Source: CANJBX01 sp035556735
Lineage (GTDB): Bacteria > Pseudomonadota > Alphaproteobacteria > Rhizobiales > Xanthobacteraceae
Length of the DNA stretch: 64,000 nucleotides
Assembly: GCA_035556735.1 (NCBI GenBank)
Contig: DATMFF010000006.1
Location: 806,001 to 870,000, forward strand
Direction of reading: 5' to 3'
Below are positions 34,458-41,913 of this stretch, one piece after another. The translations under genes were made by a program, and so were the position numbers. The notes under the pieces were generated by a model that searched no databases, had not been told where the DNA came from, and saw nothing but the letters and a program-made list of their open reading frames with translations. Within the stretch, counting starts at the first letter, position 1. Each line of letters begins with the position of its first letter.

Positions 34458-35276
34458 ATGTCGTCAGCGTCAGGTCTCATGAGCGGCAAGCGCGGACTGA
34501 TCATGGGGCTCGCCAACAACCGATCGATCGCCTGGGGAATTGCCAAGTCCGTGCACGCGCAGGGTGCGCAGCTCGCATTCACGTATCAGGGTGATGCGCT
34601 CCGCAAGCGGGTCGAGCCGCTGGCGCAGGAGGTCGGCGGTCTCGTGGTCGGCCATTGCGACGTGTCCGAGCCCGCGACCATCGATGCCGCATTCGATGCG
34701 GTGCGTGGCGCCTGGGGGGCGCTGGATTTCGTGGTGCATGCAATCGCGTTCTCCGACAAGTCGGAGCTCGACGGCCGCTACGTCGACACGACCCACGACA
34801 ACTTCGTGCGCACCATGGTCATCAGTTGCTACTCGTTCACCGCGATCGCGCAACGCGCCGAGAAGCTGATGCCCAACGGCGGCTCGCTGCTCACGCTGAC
34901 CTACTACGGCGCGGAGAAGTGGATGCCGCACTATAACGTCATGGGCGTCGCCAAGGCGGGACTGGAAGCCTCCGTGCGCTATCTCGCCGCCGATCTCGGC
35001 TCCAAGAACATCCGCGTCAACGGCATCTCCGCCGGCCCGATCAAGACGCTGGCCGCCTCGGGCATCGGCGATTTCCGCTATATCCTGAAGTGGAACGAGT
35101 ACAACTCGCCGCTCCGCCGTAACGTCACGGCGGAGGAGGTCGGCGACACGGCGATGTACCTGCTGTCCGACCTCTCGCGCGGCGTCACCGGAGAGATCCA
35201 CCACGTGGATGCCGGCTACCATATCGTCGGCATGAAGCACCCCGACGCGCCCGACATCACCGTCAACGACGACTGA
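34458..35276 (+). CDS. fabI: Enoyl-[acyl-carrier-protein] reductase (NADH)
   Basis: A 272-residue FabI catalysing the last reduction of the fatty-acid elongation cycle (type II FAS). Signature elements: GLANNRSIAWGIAK near 18-31, the SDR-variant catalytic pair Tyr-x6-Lys in YNVMGVAK, and SAGPIKTLAASGIGDFRY near 195. The ATG at 34458 has GGAG 5 to 8 bases upstream. It is the usual target of triclosan-like inhibitors. Divergent from the ECF sigma gene. Confidence 0.96.
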   Translation: MSSASGLMSGKRGLIMGLANNRSIAWGIAKSVHAQGAQLAFTYQGDALRKRVEPLAQEVGGLVVGHCDVSEPATIDAAFDAVRGAWGALDFVVHAIAFSDKSELDGRYVDTTHDNFVRTMVISCYSFTAIAQRAEKLMPNGGSLLTLTYYGAEKWMPHYNVMGVAKAGLEASVRYLAADLGSKNIRVNGISAGPIKTLAASGIGDFRYILKWNEYNSPLRRNVTAEEVGDTAMYLLSDLSRGVTGEIHHVDAGYHIVGMKHPDAPDITVNDD

Positions 35277-35357
35277 CGGGGCCGCCGGGTTTCGCGGCGC
35301 GATGCCTGTCGCGCCAAGAAACCACGCCGAGAAACCACGCCAAGAAAAACGCAAGAA

Positions 35358-35387
35358 AAAAGGGCCGACGAATGCGTCGACCCTTTT
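35358..35387 (-). terminator. Rho-independent terminator, stronger on the minus strand
   Basis: Twelve-base arms (35358-35369 and 35376-35387) around a 6-base loop. Read on the minus strand the only imperfection is a G-U pair and the stem is followed by TTTTTTCTTG; on the plus strand it is a C-A mismatch followed by four T. It can thus end the minus-strand tiny unit and, less well, fabI. Confidence 0.8.
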
Positions 35388-35436
35388 CGTATCATCAGGA
35401 CAAGGGCGCTGCTTGAGCCGCGCCTGCCGTCTGACG

Positions 35437-35460
35437 CTTGCTGCACTCACGTGCAGCAGG
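35437..35460 (-). other. Stable hairpin right after the tiny reading frame
   Basis: TGCTGCAC and GTGCAGCA pair perfectly around a 4-base loop, extended by two more pairs (one wobble). It begins 3 bases past the stop codon of the 12-codon frame and precedes the terminator, giving the short RNA two hairpins. Confidence 0.7.
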
Positions 35461-35463
35461 TCA

Positions 35464-35502
35464 TTACGACTTCTTGGCCTTCTTCTTCGACTTCTTCGCC
35501 AT
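35464..35502 (-). CDS. Candidate 12-residue lysine-rich peptide
   Basis: Encodes MAKKSKKKAKKS, seven of twelve residues being lysine. GGAGG stands 5 bases before the ATG, a near-ideal ribosome site, and the frame ends TAATGA. A hairpin and then a Rho-independent terminator follow within about 110 bases, so this looks like a self-contained short transcript, not a random frame. The repetition resembles the tails of histone-H1-like proteins, suggesting binding to nucleic acid or membranes (inference). No relative known to me; it could equally be an sRNA with a regulatory reading frame. Confidence 0.45.
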   Translation of the reverse strand: MAKKSKKKAKKS

Positions 35503-35797
35503 GAGTGCCTCCAGCGGTCCGATGATCGGCGCATCGGTGTTGAATTGAGCCGACGTGTTTCATGTACGCGATAGGGCTTCGGAACGCAATCGGAAAATGA
35601 GAAAAACCGTTGATATTTCCGATACTTAACGGACATTCAGATTGGAATTAACTTTTGTTCATCCAGGTCCCGGGAGCAGCCGTTTTGGGCCTCCTGGACC
35701 ATGCTCTGCGCCCGCCATGGCGCAGCCTGCGCCCGAACATGTAACCCTGTCGCCACTGCGAATTTGACCCTCCGCCGCCTGCGGGCTACGACGCGCC

Positions 35798-36922
35798 ATG
35801 TCGCACAATACGTTCGGGCACCTGTTTCGCGTCACGACCTTCGGCGAGAGCCATGGCGTCGCGATCGGCTGCGTCGTCGACGGATGTCCTCCGCGCATTC
35901 CGCTGACCGCCGCCGACATCCAGCACGATCTCGACCGCCGTCGTCCGGGGCAGTCGCGCTTCACCACCCAGCGGCGCGAGCCCGACACCGTGCGAATCCT
36001 GTCGGGAACATTCGTCGACGACGCGAGCGGGCAGGAGGTCACGACCGGCACGCCGATCGCGCTCGTGATCGACAACGTCGATCAGCGTTCGAAGGATTAT
36101 TCGCAGATCAAGGATACCTATCGTCCGGGCCATGCCGGCTATGCCTACGACGCCAAGTACGGCATCTACGATTATCGCGGCGGCGGACGCGCGTCGGCGC
36201 GCGAGACGGCGGCGCGCGTCGCCGCCGGCGCGGTGGCACGGCGGATCGTGCCGGGCCTGAGCGTGCGCGGCGCGCTCATCCAGATGGGCCCGCACAAGAT
36301 CGACCACGCCCGCTGGGACTGGGACGAGGTCGCCAACAATCCGTTCTTCTGCCCGGACGCGCAGCAGGCGAAGTTCTATGAGGATTATCTCGACAGCGTG
36401 CGCAAGCGCGGATCCTCCGTCGGCGCGGTGATCGAGATCGTCGCCGAGGGCGTTCCGGCCGGACTCGGTGCGCCGGTCTATGGCAAGCTCGATGCGGATC
36501 TCGCCGCGGCGCTGATGAGCATCAACGCGGTCAAGGGCGTGGAGATCGGGGCCGGCTTTGCCGCGGCGGAGCTGTCGGGCGAGGAGAACGCCGACGAGAT
36601 GCGCATGGGCAACGACGGCAAGCCGCGCTTCCTGTCGAACCATGCGGGAGGCATCCTCGGCGGCCTCTCGACCGGTCAGCCGGTCGTTGCGCGCTTTGCG
36701 GTCAAGCCGACCTCCTCGATCCTCACGCCGCGCAAGACCGTCGACCGTTATGGACGCGAAACGGAGGTCTCCACCAAGGGGCGCCACGATCCATGCGTCG
36801 GCATCCGTGCCGTGCCGGTGGGGGAGGCGATGGTCGCCTGTGTGATCGCCGACCATTTCCTGCGCCACCGTGGGCAGGTGGGCGAGAGCATGCCGTGGCC
36901 GTTCACGCCGCCGAAAGGCTGA
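35798..36922 (+). CDS. aroC: Chorismate synthase
   Basis: A 374-residue FMN-dependent enzyme converting 5-enolpyruvylshikimate 3-phosphate to chorismate, the last step of the common aromatic pathway. Signatures: TFGESHGVAIGCVVDGCP (14-31), RRRPGQSRFTTQRREPD near 47-63, GRASARETAARVAAGAVAR near 129-147, and FAVKPTSSI near 301. Full length. The ATG at 35798 fits MSHNTFGHLFRVTTFGESHG. Monocistronic; converges with the ArsR remnant. Confidence 0.97.
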   Translation: MSHNTFGHLFRVTTFGESHGVAIGCVVDGCPPRIPLTAADIQHDLDRRRPGQSRFTTQRREPDTVRILSGTFVDDASGQEVTTGTPIALVIDNVDQRSKDYSQIKDTYRPGHAGYAYDAKYGIYDYRGGGRASARETAARVAAGAVARRIVPGLSVRGALIQMGPHKIDHARWDWDEVANNPFFCPDAQQAKFYEDYLDSVRKRGSSVGAVIEIVAEGVPAGLGAPVYGKLDADLAAALMSINAVKGVEIGAGFAAAELSGEENADEMRMGNDGKPRFLSNHAGGILGGLSTGQPVVARFAVKPTSSILTPRKTVDRYGRETEVSTKGRHDPCVGIRAVPVGEAMVACVIADHFLRHRGQVGESMPWPFTPPKG

Positions 36923-36940
36923 TCAACCAACTGGCGCTGT

Positions 36941-37281
36941 TCAGGGCAGGGCTTGCGCGGATGGACCCGCGGGCAGGGGGCCCGCCGGGGCGCAGCCGAT
37001 GCCGTTGCCGCAGGTGTCGGTGAGGAAGGCGATCAGCGTGTTCATCTGCTCCAGGCGGGCTGAATAAACGACGGAGCGTCCCGTGCGGCTGGCCCTCATC
37101 AGGCCGGCGCTGCGCATCCGCTCGAGATGAAAAGACAGCGTGTTCGGCGCGAGTCCGAGCCGGCTGGCGACCTCGCCGGCCGCAAGCCCGCCCGGGCCGG
37201 CCTGGGTCAGCAGGCGGTAGATATCGAGGCGGCTGTCCTGTCGAGCACCGCCAGCGCGGCGATGGCGTCTGGCGTTTCCAT
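36941..37281 (-). pseudogene. ArsR/SmtB-family regulator with a 1-base frameshift
   Basis: From the ATG at 37279-37281 translation reads METPDAIAALAVL, the normal start of a Hyphomicrobiales ArsR protein, then shifts and stops. Adding one G at 37241-37242 (CTC-GA-CAG to CTC-GGA-CAG) restores ...LGQDSRLDIYRLLTQAG and the full winged helix (LAAGEVASRLGLAPNTLSFHLERMRSAGLM). The HTH frame is also open from a TTG at 37291, which has no ribosome site, so a product with an altered N-terminus is conceivable. The C-terminal TDTCGNGIGC cysteines could bind metal. Either a real mutation or a sequencing error. Confidence 0.75.
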
Positions 37282-37292
37282 GGATGTTCAAT

Positions 37293-37308
37293 GATTATTG
37301 GAATAATC
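37293..37308. promoter_or_regulatory. Palindrome upstream of the ArsR gene (candidate operator)
   Basis: GATTATT and AATAATC flank a central GG, a 16-base AT-rich palindrome just 12 bases before the ArsR start. This is the usual form and place of ArsR/SmtB operators and suggests autoregulation. It is strikingly AT-rich against the genome background. Confidence 0.55.
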
Positions 37309-37451
37309 TAGTGTAATCAACATGATATGAATAATGTTCGAAGTCATGCGCTGGGCGCGAAAGGCCCACCTCATTAGACGCTTGGCTGGGGGCCCCGCGG
37401 CGCGTACAGAGCGTGCCAAGATCGCCGTGCGCGGCGGAACAAGAAAGTCGG

Positions 37452-38573
37452 ATGAGAATGAACGATGGGGTGAGCGCTCTGGCGCGGGATGTCAGTGCCC
37501 AGGTGGCGGCGGCGGTCGAGGCCTTCGCGCGCGGCGAGATCGTGGTCGTCTCGGATGACGACGACCGCGAGAACGAGGGCGACCTGTTCGTCGCCGCTTC
37601 GCTCTGCACTCCGGAGAAGATGGCTTTCATCATCCGCCACACCTCCGGCATCGTCTGCGCTCCGCTCGCGCACGATGACGCGAGGCGGCTGCGGCTCGAT
37701 CCCATGGTGGCAGCCAACGATGCTCCGCTCGGAACGGCCTTCACGGTGTCGGTCGACTTCCGTCACGGCCTGACCACCGGCATCTCGGCGGAAGAGCGCA
37801 CCAACACGGTCCGCGCGCTCGCCAACGGCAACACCGGACCGGTTGATTTCGTGCGCCCCGGTCACGTGTTCCCGCTCATCGCCAAGGAAGGCGGGGTGCT
37901 GATGCGCTCGGGGCACACGGAAGCCTGCATCGACCTATGCAAGCTCGCCGGTCTGCCGTCGGTCGGCGTGCTGGCGGAACTCATGAACGACGACGGCACC
38001 GTGATGCGCGGGCGCGACGTGCTGAATTTCGCCGAGCGTCACAATCTCAAGTTCGTGTCGATCGCGGATCTGATCGCCTACCGGCAAGCGCGCGACAAGC
38101 TCGTCGAGCGGGTGGGCGAGTTTCCGGTCGCCACCGAGATCGGCACGCTGCGCGGCTATGCCTACGTCACGCCGTTCGACCCGGTCTATCACCTGGCCTG
38201 CGTCTACGGTCAGATCGGCGAGGGCAAGGACGTGCTCACGCGCCTGCATCGCGCAGACCTGATCCACGACGTGTTCGGCAAGCAGCGCCCCATCCAGGCC
38301 GCGCTGCAGCGCTTCGAGCATGCCGGCCGCGGCGTGGTGATCTTCCTGCGTGACGGTACCGCCGGCGTGCCGGTGAGTGCGCCGCCGCGCGAGGGCTACA
38401 CCGCCTCCGAGGACGCACGCACGCGTCAATGGCGCGAAATCGGACTGGGTGCTCAGATCCTGCGGGACCTCGGCATCTCCTCGATCCGCCTCCTGACGAC
38501 GGCGCGCCATCGTTACGTCGGACTGAGCGGGTTCGGGATCGAGATCACGGGGGTTGAGCCGCTGGAGTCCTGA
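37452..38573 (+). CDS. ribB: 3,4-dihydroxy-2-butanone-4-phosphate synthase with decayed RibA domain
   Basis: A 373-residue RibBA-type protein. The N-terminal RibB half (about 10-212) is intact: VVSDDDDRENEGDLFVAA near 34-51, THTSGIVCAPL-type RHTSGIVCAPL, and LAKEGGVLMRSGHTEA-like IAKEGGVLMRSGHTEACIDL near 147-166. It converts ribulose 5-phosphate to the four-carbon riboflavin precursor. The C-terminal half keeps the RibA fold (VYGQIGEGKDVLTRLHRADLIHDVFG) but has none of the three zinc-binding cysteines of GTP cyclohydrolase II, so that activity must come from another gene. No FMN riboswitch was seen upstream. Confidence 0.92.
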   Translation: MRMNDGVSALARDVSAQVAAAVEAFARGEIVVVSDDDDRENEGDLFVAASLCTPEKMAFIIRHTSGIVCAPLAHDDARRLRLDPMVAANDAPLGTAFTVSVDFRHGLTTGISAEERTNTVRALANGNTGPVDFVRPGHVFPLIAKEGGVLMRSGHTEACIDLCKLAGLPSVGVLAELMNDDGTVMRGRDVLNFAERHNLKFVSIADLIAYRQARDKLVERVGEFPVATEIGTLRGYAYVTPFDPVYHLACVYGQIGEGKDVLTRLHRADLIHDVFGKQRPIQAALQRFEHAGRGVVIFLRDGTAGVPVSAPPREGYTASEDARTRQWREIGLGAQILRDLGISSIRLLTTARHRYVGLSGFGIEITGVEPLES

Positions 38574-38614
38574 TCCAGCCGGCGCAGGGAACGTCGCAAC
38601 CGGGAAATGGCAAC

Positions 38615-39733
38615 ATGCTGGTCGGCGTCCCCAAGGAGATCAAGGACAACGAGTATCGCGTCGGCATGGTGCCGGCGACCGTGCGCGAGCTCGTCGCGAA
38701 CGGGCACGGCGTGCTCGTCGAGACCGCGGCGGGCGCCGGGGCGGGACTCGCGGACGCCGATTACGCGGCGGCCGGCGCCGAGATCGTGGCGGGGGCCGAG
38801 CAGGTCTATGCGCGCGCGGAACTCATCGTGAAGGTCAAGGAGCCGCTGCCGCAGGAGCGCAAGCTGTTGCGGCGCGGGCAGATCCTGTTCACCTATCTTC
38901 ATCTCGCGCCAGATCCGCAGCAGACCGAGGACCTGCTGCAATCCGGCGTGACGGCCGTCGCCTACGAGACCGTTACCAGTCCCCACGGCACGCTGCCGCT
39001 GCTCACGCCCATGTCGGAAGTGGCCGGCCGCATGGCGCCGCACGTGGGGGCGCACTACCTCGAGAAGGCGAGCGGCGGGCGTGGCGTGTTGCTCGCGGGC
39101 GTGCCCGGGGTGTCGCCTGCAACCGTCGTCATCCTGGGCGGCGGCGTCGCCGGGTCGAACGCGGCCTTCATCGCCAGCGGGCTCGGCGCGGACGTGACGG
39201 TGCTCGACCGCAATCCCGAGGTGCTGCGCCGCCTGGCCGCGCAGTTCGGCAATCGCGTGCGCACGGTATTCTCGACGCCCGACGTCGTGGATGCGTTCTG
39301 CCGGCGCGCCGATCTCGTGGTCGGCACGGTGCTGGTGCCGGGAGCGGCGGCGCCCAAGCTGATTTCCGCCCAAACCGTGAAGGCGATGAAGGCCGGCTCG
39401 GTCATCGTCGACATCTCCATCGACCAGGGCGGCTGCGCCGAGACGTCGCGTCCGACGACGCATTCGCGTCCGACCTTCGTGGTCGATGGCGTGATCCATT
39501 ATTGCGTGACCAACATGCCGGGCGCCGTCGCCCGCACGTCGACCTTCGCACTGAGCAACGTCACCGTGCCGTTCGTGCTCGCACTGGCCGACAAGGGGGT
39601 GAGGCGCGCAATGGCCGACGACCCGCACCTGCGCCATGGCCTCAACGTCCATGACGGGCACGTCACTCATCGTGCGGTCGCGGGCGCCCTCAAGCTGCGC
39701 TACGTCGCTCCCGAGGAGATCCTGCGGATCTGA
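38615..39733 (+). CDS. ald: Alanine dehydrogenase
   Basis: A 372-residue NAD-dependent enzyme interconverting L-alanine and pyruvate plus ammonia. Signatures: MLVGVPKEIKDNEYRVGM at the start, LIVKVKEPLPQE near 70-81 with the catalytic Lys, FTYLHLAPD near 92 with the catalytic His, and the Rossmann motif LGGGVAGSNAA near 172. VDISIDQGGCAETSRPTTH is also diagnostic. It starts 41 bases after the ribB stop and may be cotranscribed with it. ATG at 38615. Confidence 0.96.
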   Translation: MLVGVPKEIKDNEYRVGMVPATVRELVANGHGVLVETAAGAGAGLADADYAAAGAEIVAGAEQVYARAELIVKVKEPLPQERKLLRRGQILFTYLHLAPDPQQTEDLLQSGVTAVAYETVTSPHGTLPLLTPMSEVAGRMAPHVGAHYLEKASGGRGVLLAGVPGVSPATVVILGGGVAGSNAAFIASGLGADVTVLDRNPEVLRRLAAQFGNRVRTVFSTPDVVDAFCRRADLVVGTVLVPGAAAPKLISAQTVKAMKAGSVIVDISIDQGGCAETSRPTTHSRPTFVVDGVIHYCVTNMPGAVARTSTFALSNVTVPFVLALADKGVRRAMADDPHLRHGLNVHDGHVTHRAVAGALKLRYVAPEEILRI

Positions 39734-39820
39734 CGGACGCGCCGCGCATTGCAGGTGCGGGAACACTTTTTCCCAAAAACCCGAGGCCGTGCCACCATCG
39801 TGGCCGTGGAGGCGAGTCGG

Positions 39821-40678
39821 ATGCGCAGGCAAGTCCCGGGTCTCGTCGCGTGCGTGCTCATTGCCATGGGCGCCGCCGCCTGGAGCGCCGGCCCGCGCCA
39901 TCCGGCCCCGCTCAACCGCCTGGCGCAGGACAAGCCCGCGCAGACCGGCGTCGATGTGGAGCTCGTCCTCGCCGTCGACATCTCGTATTCGATGGATCCC
40001 GACGAACTGGTCCTGCAGCGCGAAGGCTATATGCAGGGACTGACCTCGCCCGAATTCCTCAATGCGATCCGCCAGGGAATGCACGGGCGCATCGCGCTCA
40101 CCTATTTCGAATGGGCCGGTGCCTCCGATCAGCGGGTCATCGTGCCTTGGCGGGTGATCGACGGGAGCGCTTCGGCGAAGGCCTTCGTCGACGAGATGGC
40201 GGCGGCGCCTTACCGGCGCGCGTACCGCACCTCGATTTCCGGCGCGCTTCAGTTCGCCGTGCCGTTGCTCAAGGATTCTGGCCACCGTGGCCTGCGGCGG
40301 GTCATCGATGTCTCCGGGGACGGCGCCAACAACCAGGGAGCTCCCGTCAACATCGTGCGCGATCAGGTGCTGGAACAAGGCATCACGATCAACGGGTTGC
40401 CGATCACGCTGAAGCGGCCGCTCACCTCGTTGATGGACATCGAGAATCTCGACCTCTACTACGAGGACTGCGTGATCGGGGGCCCGGGTTCGTTCGTGAT
40501 CCCGATCAACAGCCGCGACAAGTTCATCGAGGCGACGCGCACCAAGCTCGTGCTCGAGGTCGCGGCCGTCACGCCCAAGCCGCGGATTGTCCCGGTCTCG
40601 GCCGCGCAGCCGCGGATCTCGTGCCTGATCGGAGAACGCATGTGGCAGCAGCGCTGGGGCAACGGCGACCCGAACTGA
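39821..40678 (+). CDS. DUF1194 protein (secreted von Willebrand A-like)
   Basis: A 285-residue exported protein with a signal peptide (MRRQVPGLVACVLIAMGAAAWSAG) and a vWFA-like fold. The metal-ion-dependent adhesion motif DISYSMD (DxSxS) lies near residue 48-54 and VIDVSGDGANNQG supplies a further acidic loop. DUF1194 is common in alphaproteobacteria; function unknown, presumably protein-protein contact in the periplasm. The ATG at 39821 follows TGGAGG by about 9 bases. Converges with the RNA methyltransferase gene, 2 bases between stops. Confidence 0.85.
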   Translation: MRRQVPGLVACVLIAMGAAAWSAGPRHPAPLNRLAQDKPAQTGVDVELVLAVDISYSMDPDELVLQREGYMQGLTSPEFLNAIRQGMHGRIALTYFEWAGASDQRVIVPWRVIDGSASAKAFVDEMAAAPYRRAYRTSISGALQFAVPLLKDSGHRGLRRVIDVSGDGANNQGAPVNIVRDQVLEQGITINGLPITLKRPLTSLMDIENLDLYYEDCVIGGPGSFVIPINSRDKFIEATRTKLVLEVAAVTPKPRIVPVSAAQPRISCLIGERMWQQRWGNGDPN

Positions 40679-40680
40679 GT

Positions 40681-41913
40681 TCAGCGCCGGAAGACGGCGA
40701 CGATCTCCACGTGAAACGAGTAGCGGAACTGGTCGACCGGCGTCACGCCGGTCAGGCGATAGCCCCCCTCGGCGAGGATCTTCGCATCGCGTGCGAACGT
40801 CGCCGGATTGCACGACACCGCCACGACCAGCGGCGCCTTGCTCCTGGCGATCTCCCGCGCCTGGGCCTCGGCGCCCTGGCGCGGCGGATCGAACAGGACG
40901 GCGTCCGCGCGCAGTTCCTGGGAAACGAGCGGACGGCGGAAGAGGTCGCGCCGCGCGGCGGTGATGGGCTTGAGGCCGCGCGCGGGCGCGGCCTTGGTGA
41001 GCGCGGCGATGGCGGGTTCGTCGCTGTCGAATGCTGCGACGCGCGCGAACTGCGCAATGCGCAGCGCGAATGGGCCGACGCCGCAGAACAGATCGATCAC
41101 GCTCTTGGCGCCGGCGAGATGGGCGAGCGCTTCGCGCGCCAGCACGGCTTCGCCCTCGGCGGTCGCCTGCAGGAACGCGCCCGGCGGAAGCTCGACCGTC
41201 GCGCTGCCCATCGTGATGCTCGTCGGCGCGCGGCGGATCACCAGTTCGCCATGCCGGGTGAGCCGCGCAAGGCCATGCTGCTCGGCGAGCTGCGCCAGCT
41301 TTGCGGTCGTTTGTGCCGAAAGCGGACCGGAGCCGCGTACGTCGACGTCGAGCCCGCCTTCCGTTGCGGTGGCCTGGATGTCGAGCGGCTTCTTCATCGG
41401 ATCGAGCACCTGGGCGATTCCCCAGGCGGCCGGCAACGCGCCGGCGAGGCTTGGCGCGAGGATCGGACAGCGGTCGATTGGAACGATGTGGTGGGCGTGC
41501 GCGGCGGCAAAGCCGACACTCAGCGTGTCCTTGCCGGACCGGCGCGCATGAAAGGTCGCCCGGCGCCGCCCGGCGCCGTGCGCGTCGATGAGGTCGCCGA
41601 TCTCGCAGTCGAGGCCGGCCTGCGCGAGCGCCGCCACCACGAGTTCGCGCTTCCACGGGCGATAGCGTTCGCCGGTCCAGTGCTGCAGCGCGCAGCCGCC
41701 GCAGACCGAAAAGTGCGGGCAGATCGGCGTGATCCGCTCCGAGCTCGGCTCGGTCACGCGCAGCAGCTGGCGCCGGTCCGGGTGCCCAGCCCACGGCTCG
41801 ACCTCCACCGTTTCGCCGGGAAGCGCATAGGGCACGTAGATCGGCCCGTCCGGCCCGTCCGCGATTCCGTCGCCGCGGTGGCCCAGCCAAGTGATCGTCA
41901 GGCGCTCGGTCAT
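40681..41913 (-). CDS. TrmA/RlmD-family RNA m5U methyltransferase
   Basis: A 410-residue RNA (uracil-5-)methyltransferase. A small TRAM-like N-terminus (HRGDGIADGPDGPIYVP), the 4Fe-4S cysteines in CPHFSVCGGC (66-75) plus DRCPIL, SAM motif VIDLFCGVGPFALRIA, and the catalytic cysteine in VAVSCNPATFARD near the C-terminus. Target uridine (23S U1939/U747-like, or tRNA U54) cannot be told. The ATG overlaps the MATE gene stop by 4 bases, so the pair is translationally coupled despite unrelated functions. Confidence 0.9.
   Translation of the reverse strand: MTERLTITWLGHRGDGIADGPDGPIYVPYALPGETVEVEPWAGHPDRRQLLRVTEPSSERITPICPHFSVCGGCALQHWTGERYRPWKRELVVAALAQAGLDCEIGDLIDAHGAGRRRATFHARRSGKDTLSVGFAAAHAHHIVPIDRCPILAPSLAGALPAAWGIAQVLDPMKKPLDIQATATEGGLDVDVRGSGPLSAQTTAKLAQLAEQHGLARLTRHGELVIRRAPTSITMGSATVELPPGAFLQATAEGEAVLAREALAHLAGAKSVIDLFCGVGPFALRIAQFARVAAFDSDEPAIAALTKAAPARGLKPITAARRDLFRRPLVSQELRADAVLFDPPRQGAEAQAREIARSKAPLVVAVSCNPATFARDAKILAEGGYRLTGVTPVDQFRYSFHVEIVAVFRR

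Larger units (their letters stand above)
35277..35797. other. 521-base intergenic region with a tiny minus-strand transcription unit
   Basis: Between fabI and aroC. Contains two 13-base repeats (around GAAACCACGCC, 35318-35341), the terminator at 35358-35387, a hairpin at 35437-35460, and a 12-codon lysine-rich frame at 35464-35502 with a strong ribosome site, all best read on the minus strand. The AT-richer part 35570-35660 could hold promoters for this unit and for aroC. Confidence 0.7.

Noticed and set aside
37310..37451. Possible FMN riboswitch before ribB
   Set aside because: None of the conserved RFN helices could be recognised in the short leader.
38513..41890. Very long open frame on the minus strand across ribB, ald and the DUF1194 gene
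   Set aside because: It is antisense to clearly conserved genes, is Arg/Gly/His-rich and low-complexity, and has no family motif apart from the end of the uracil methyltransferase it runs into. A GC-rich artefact.
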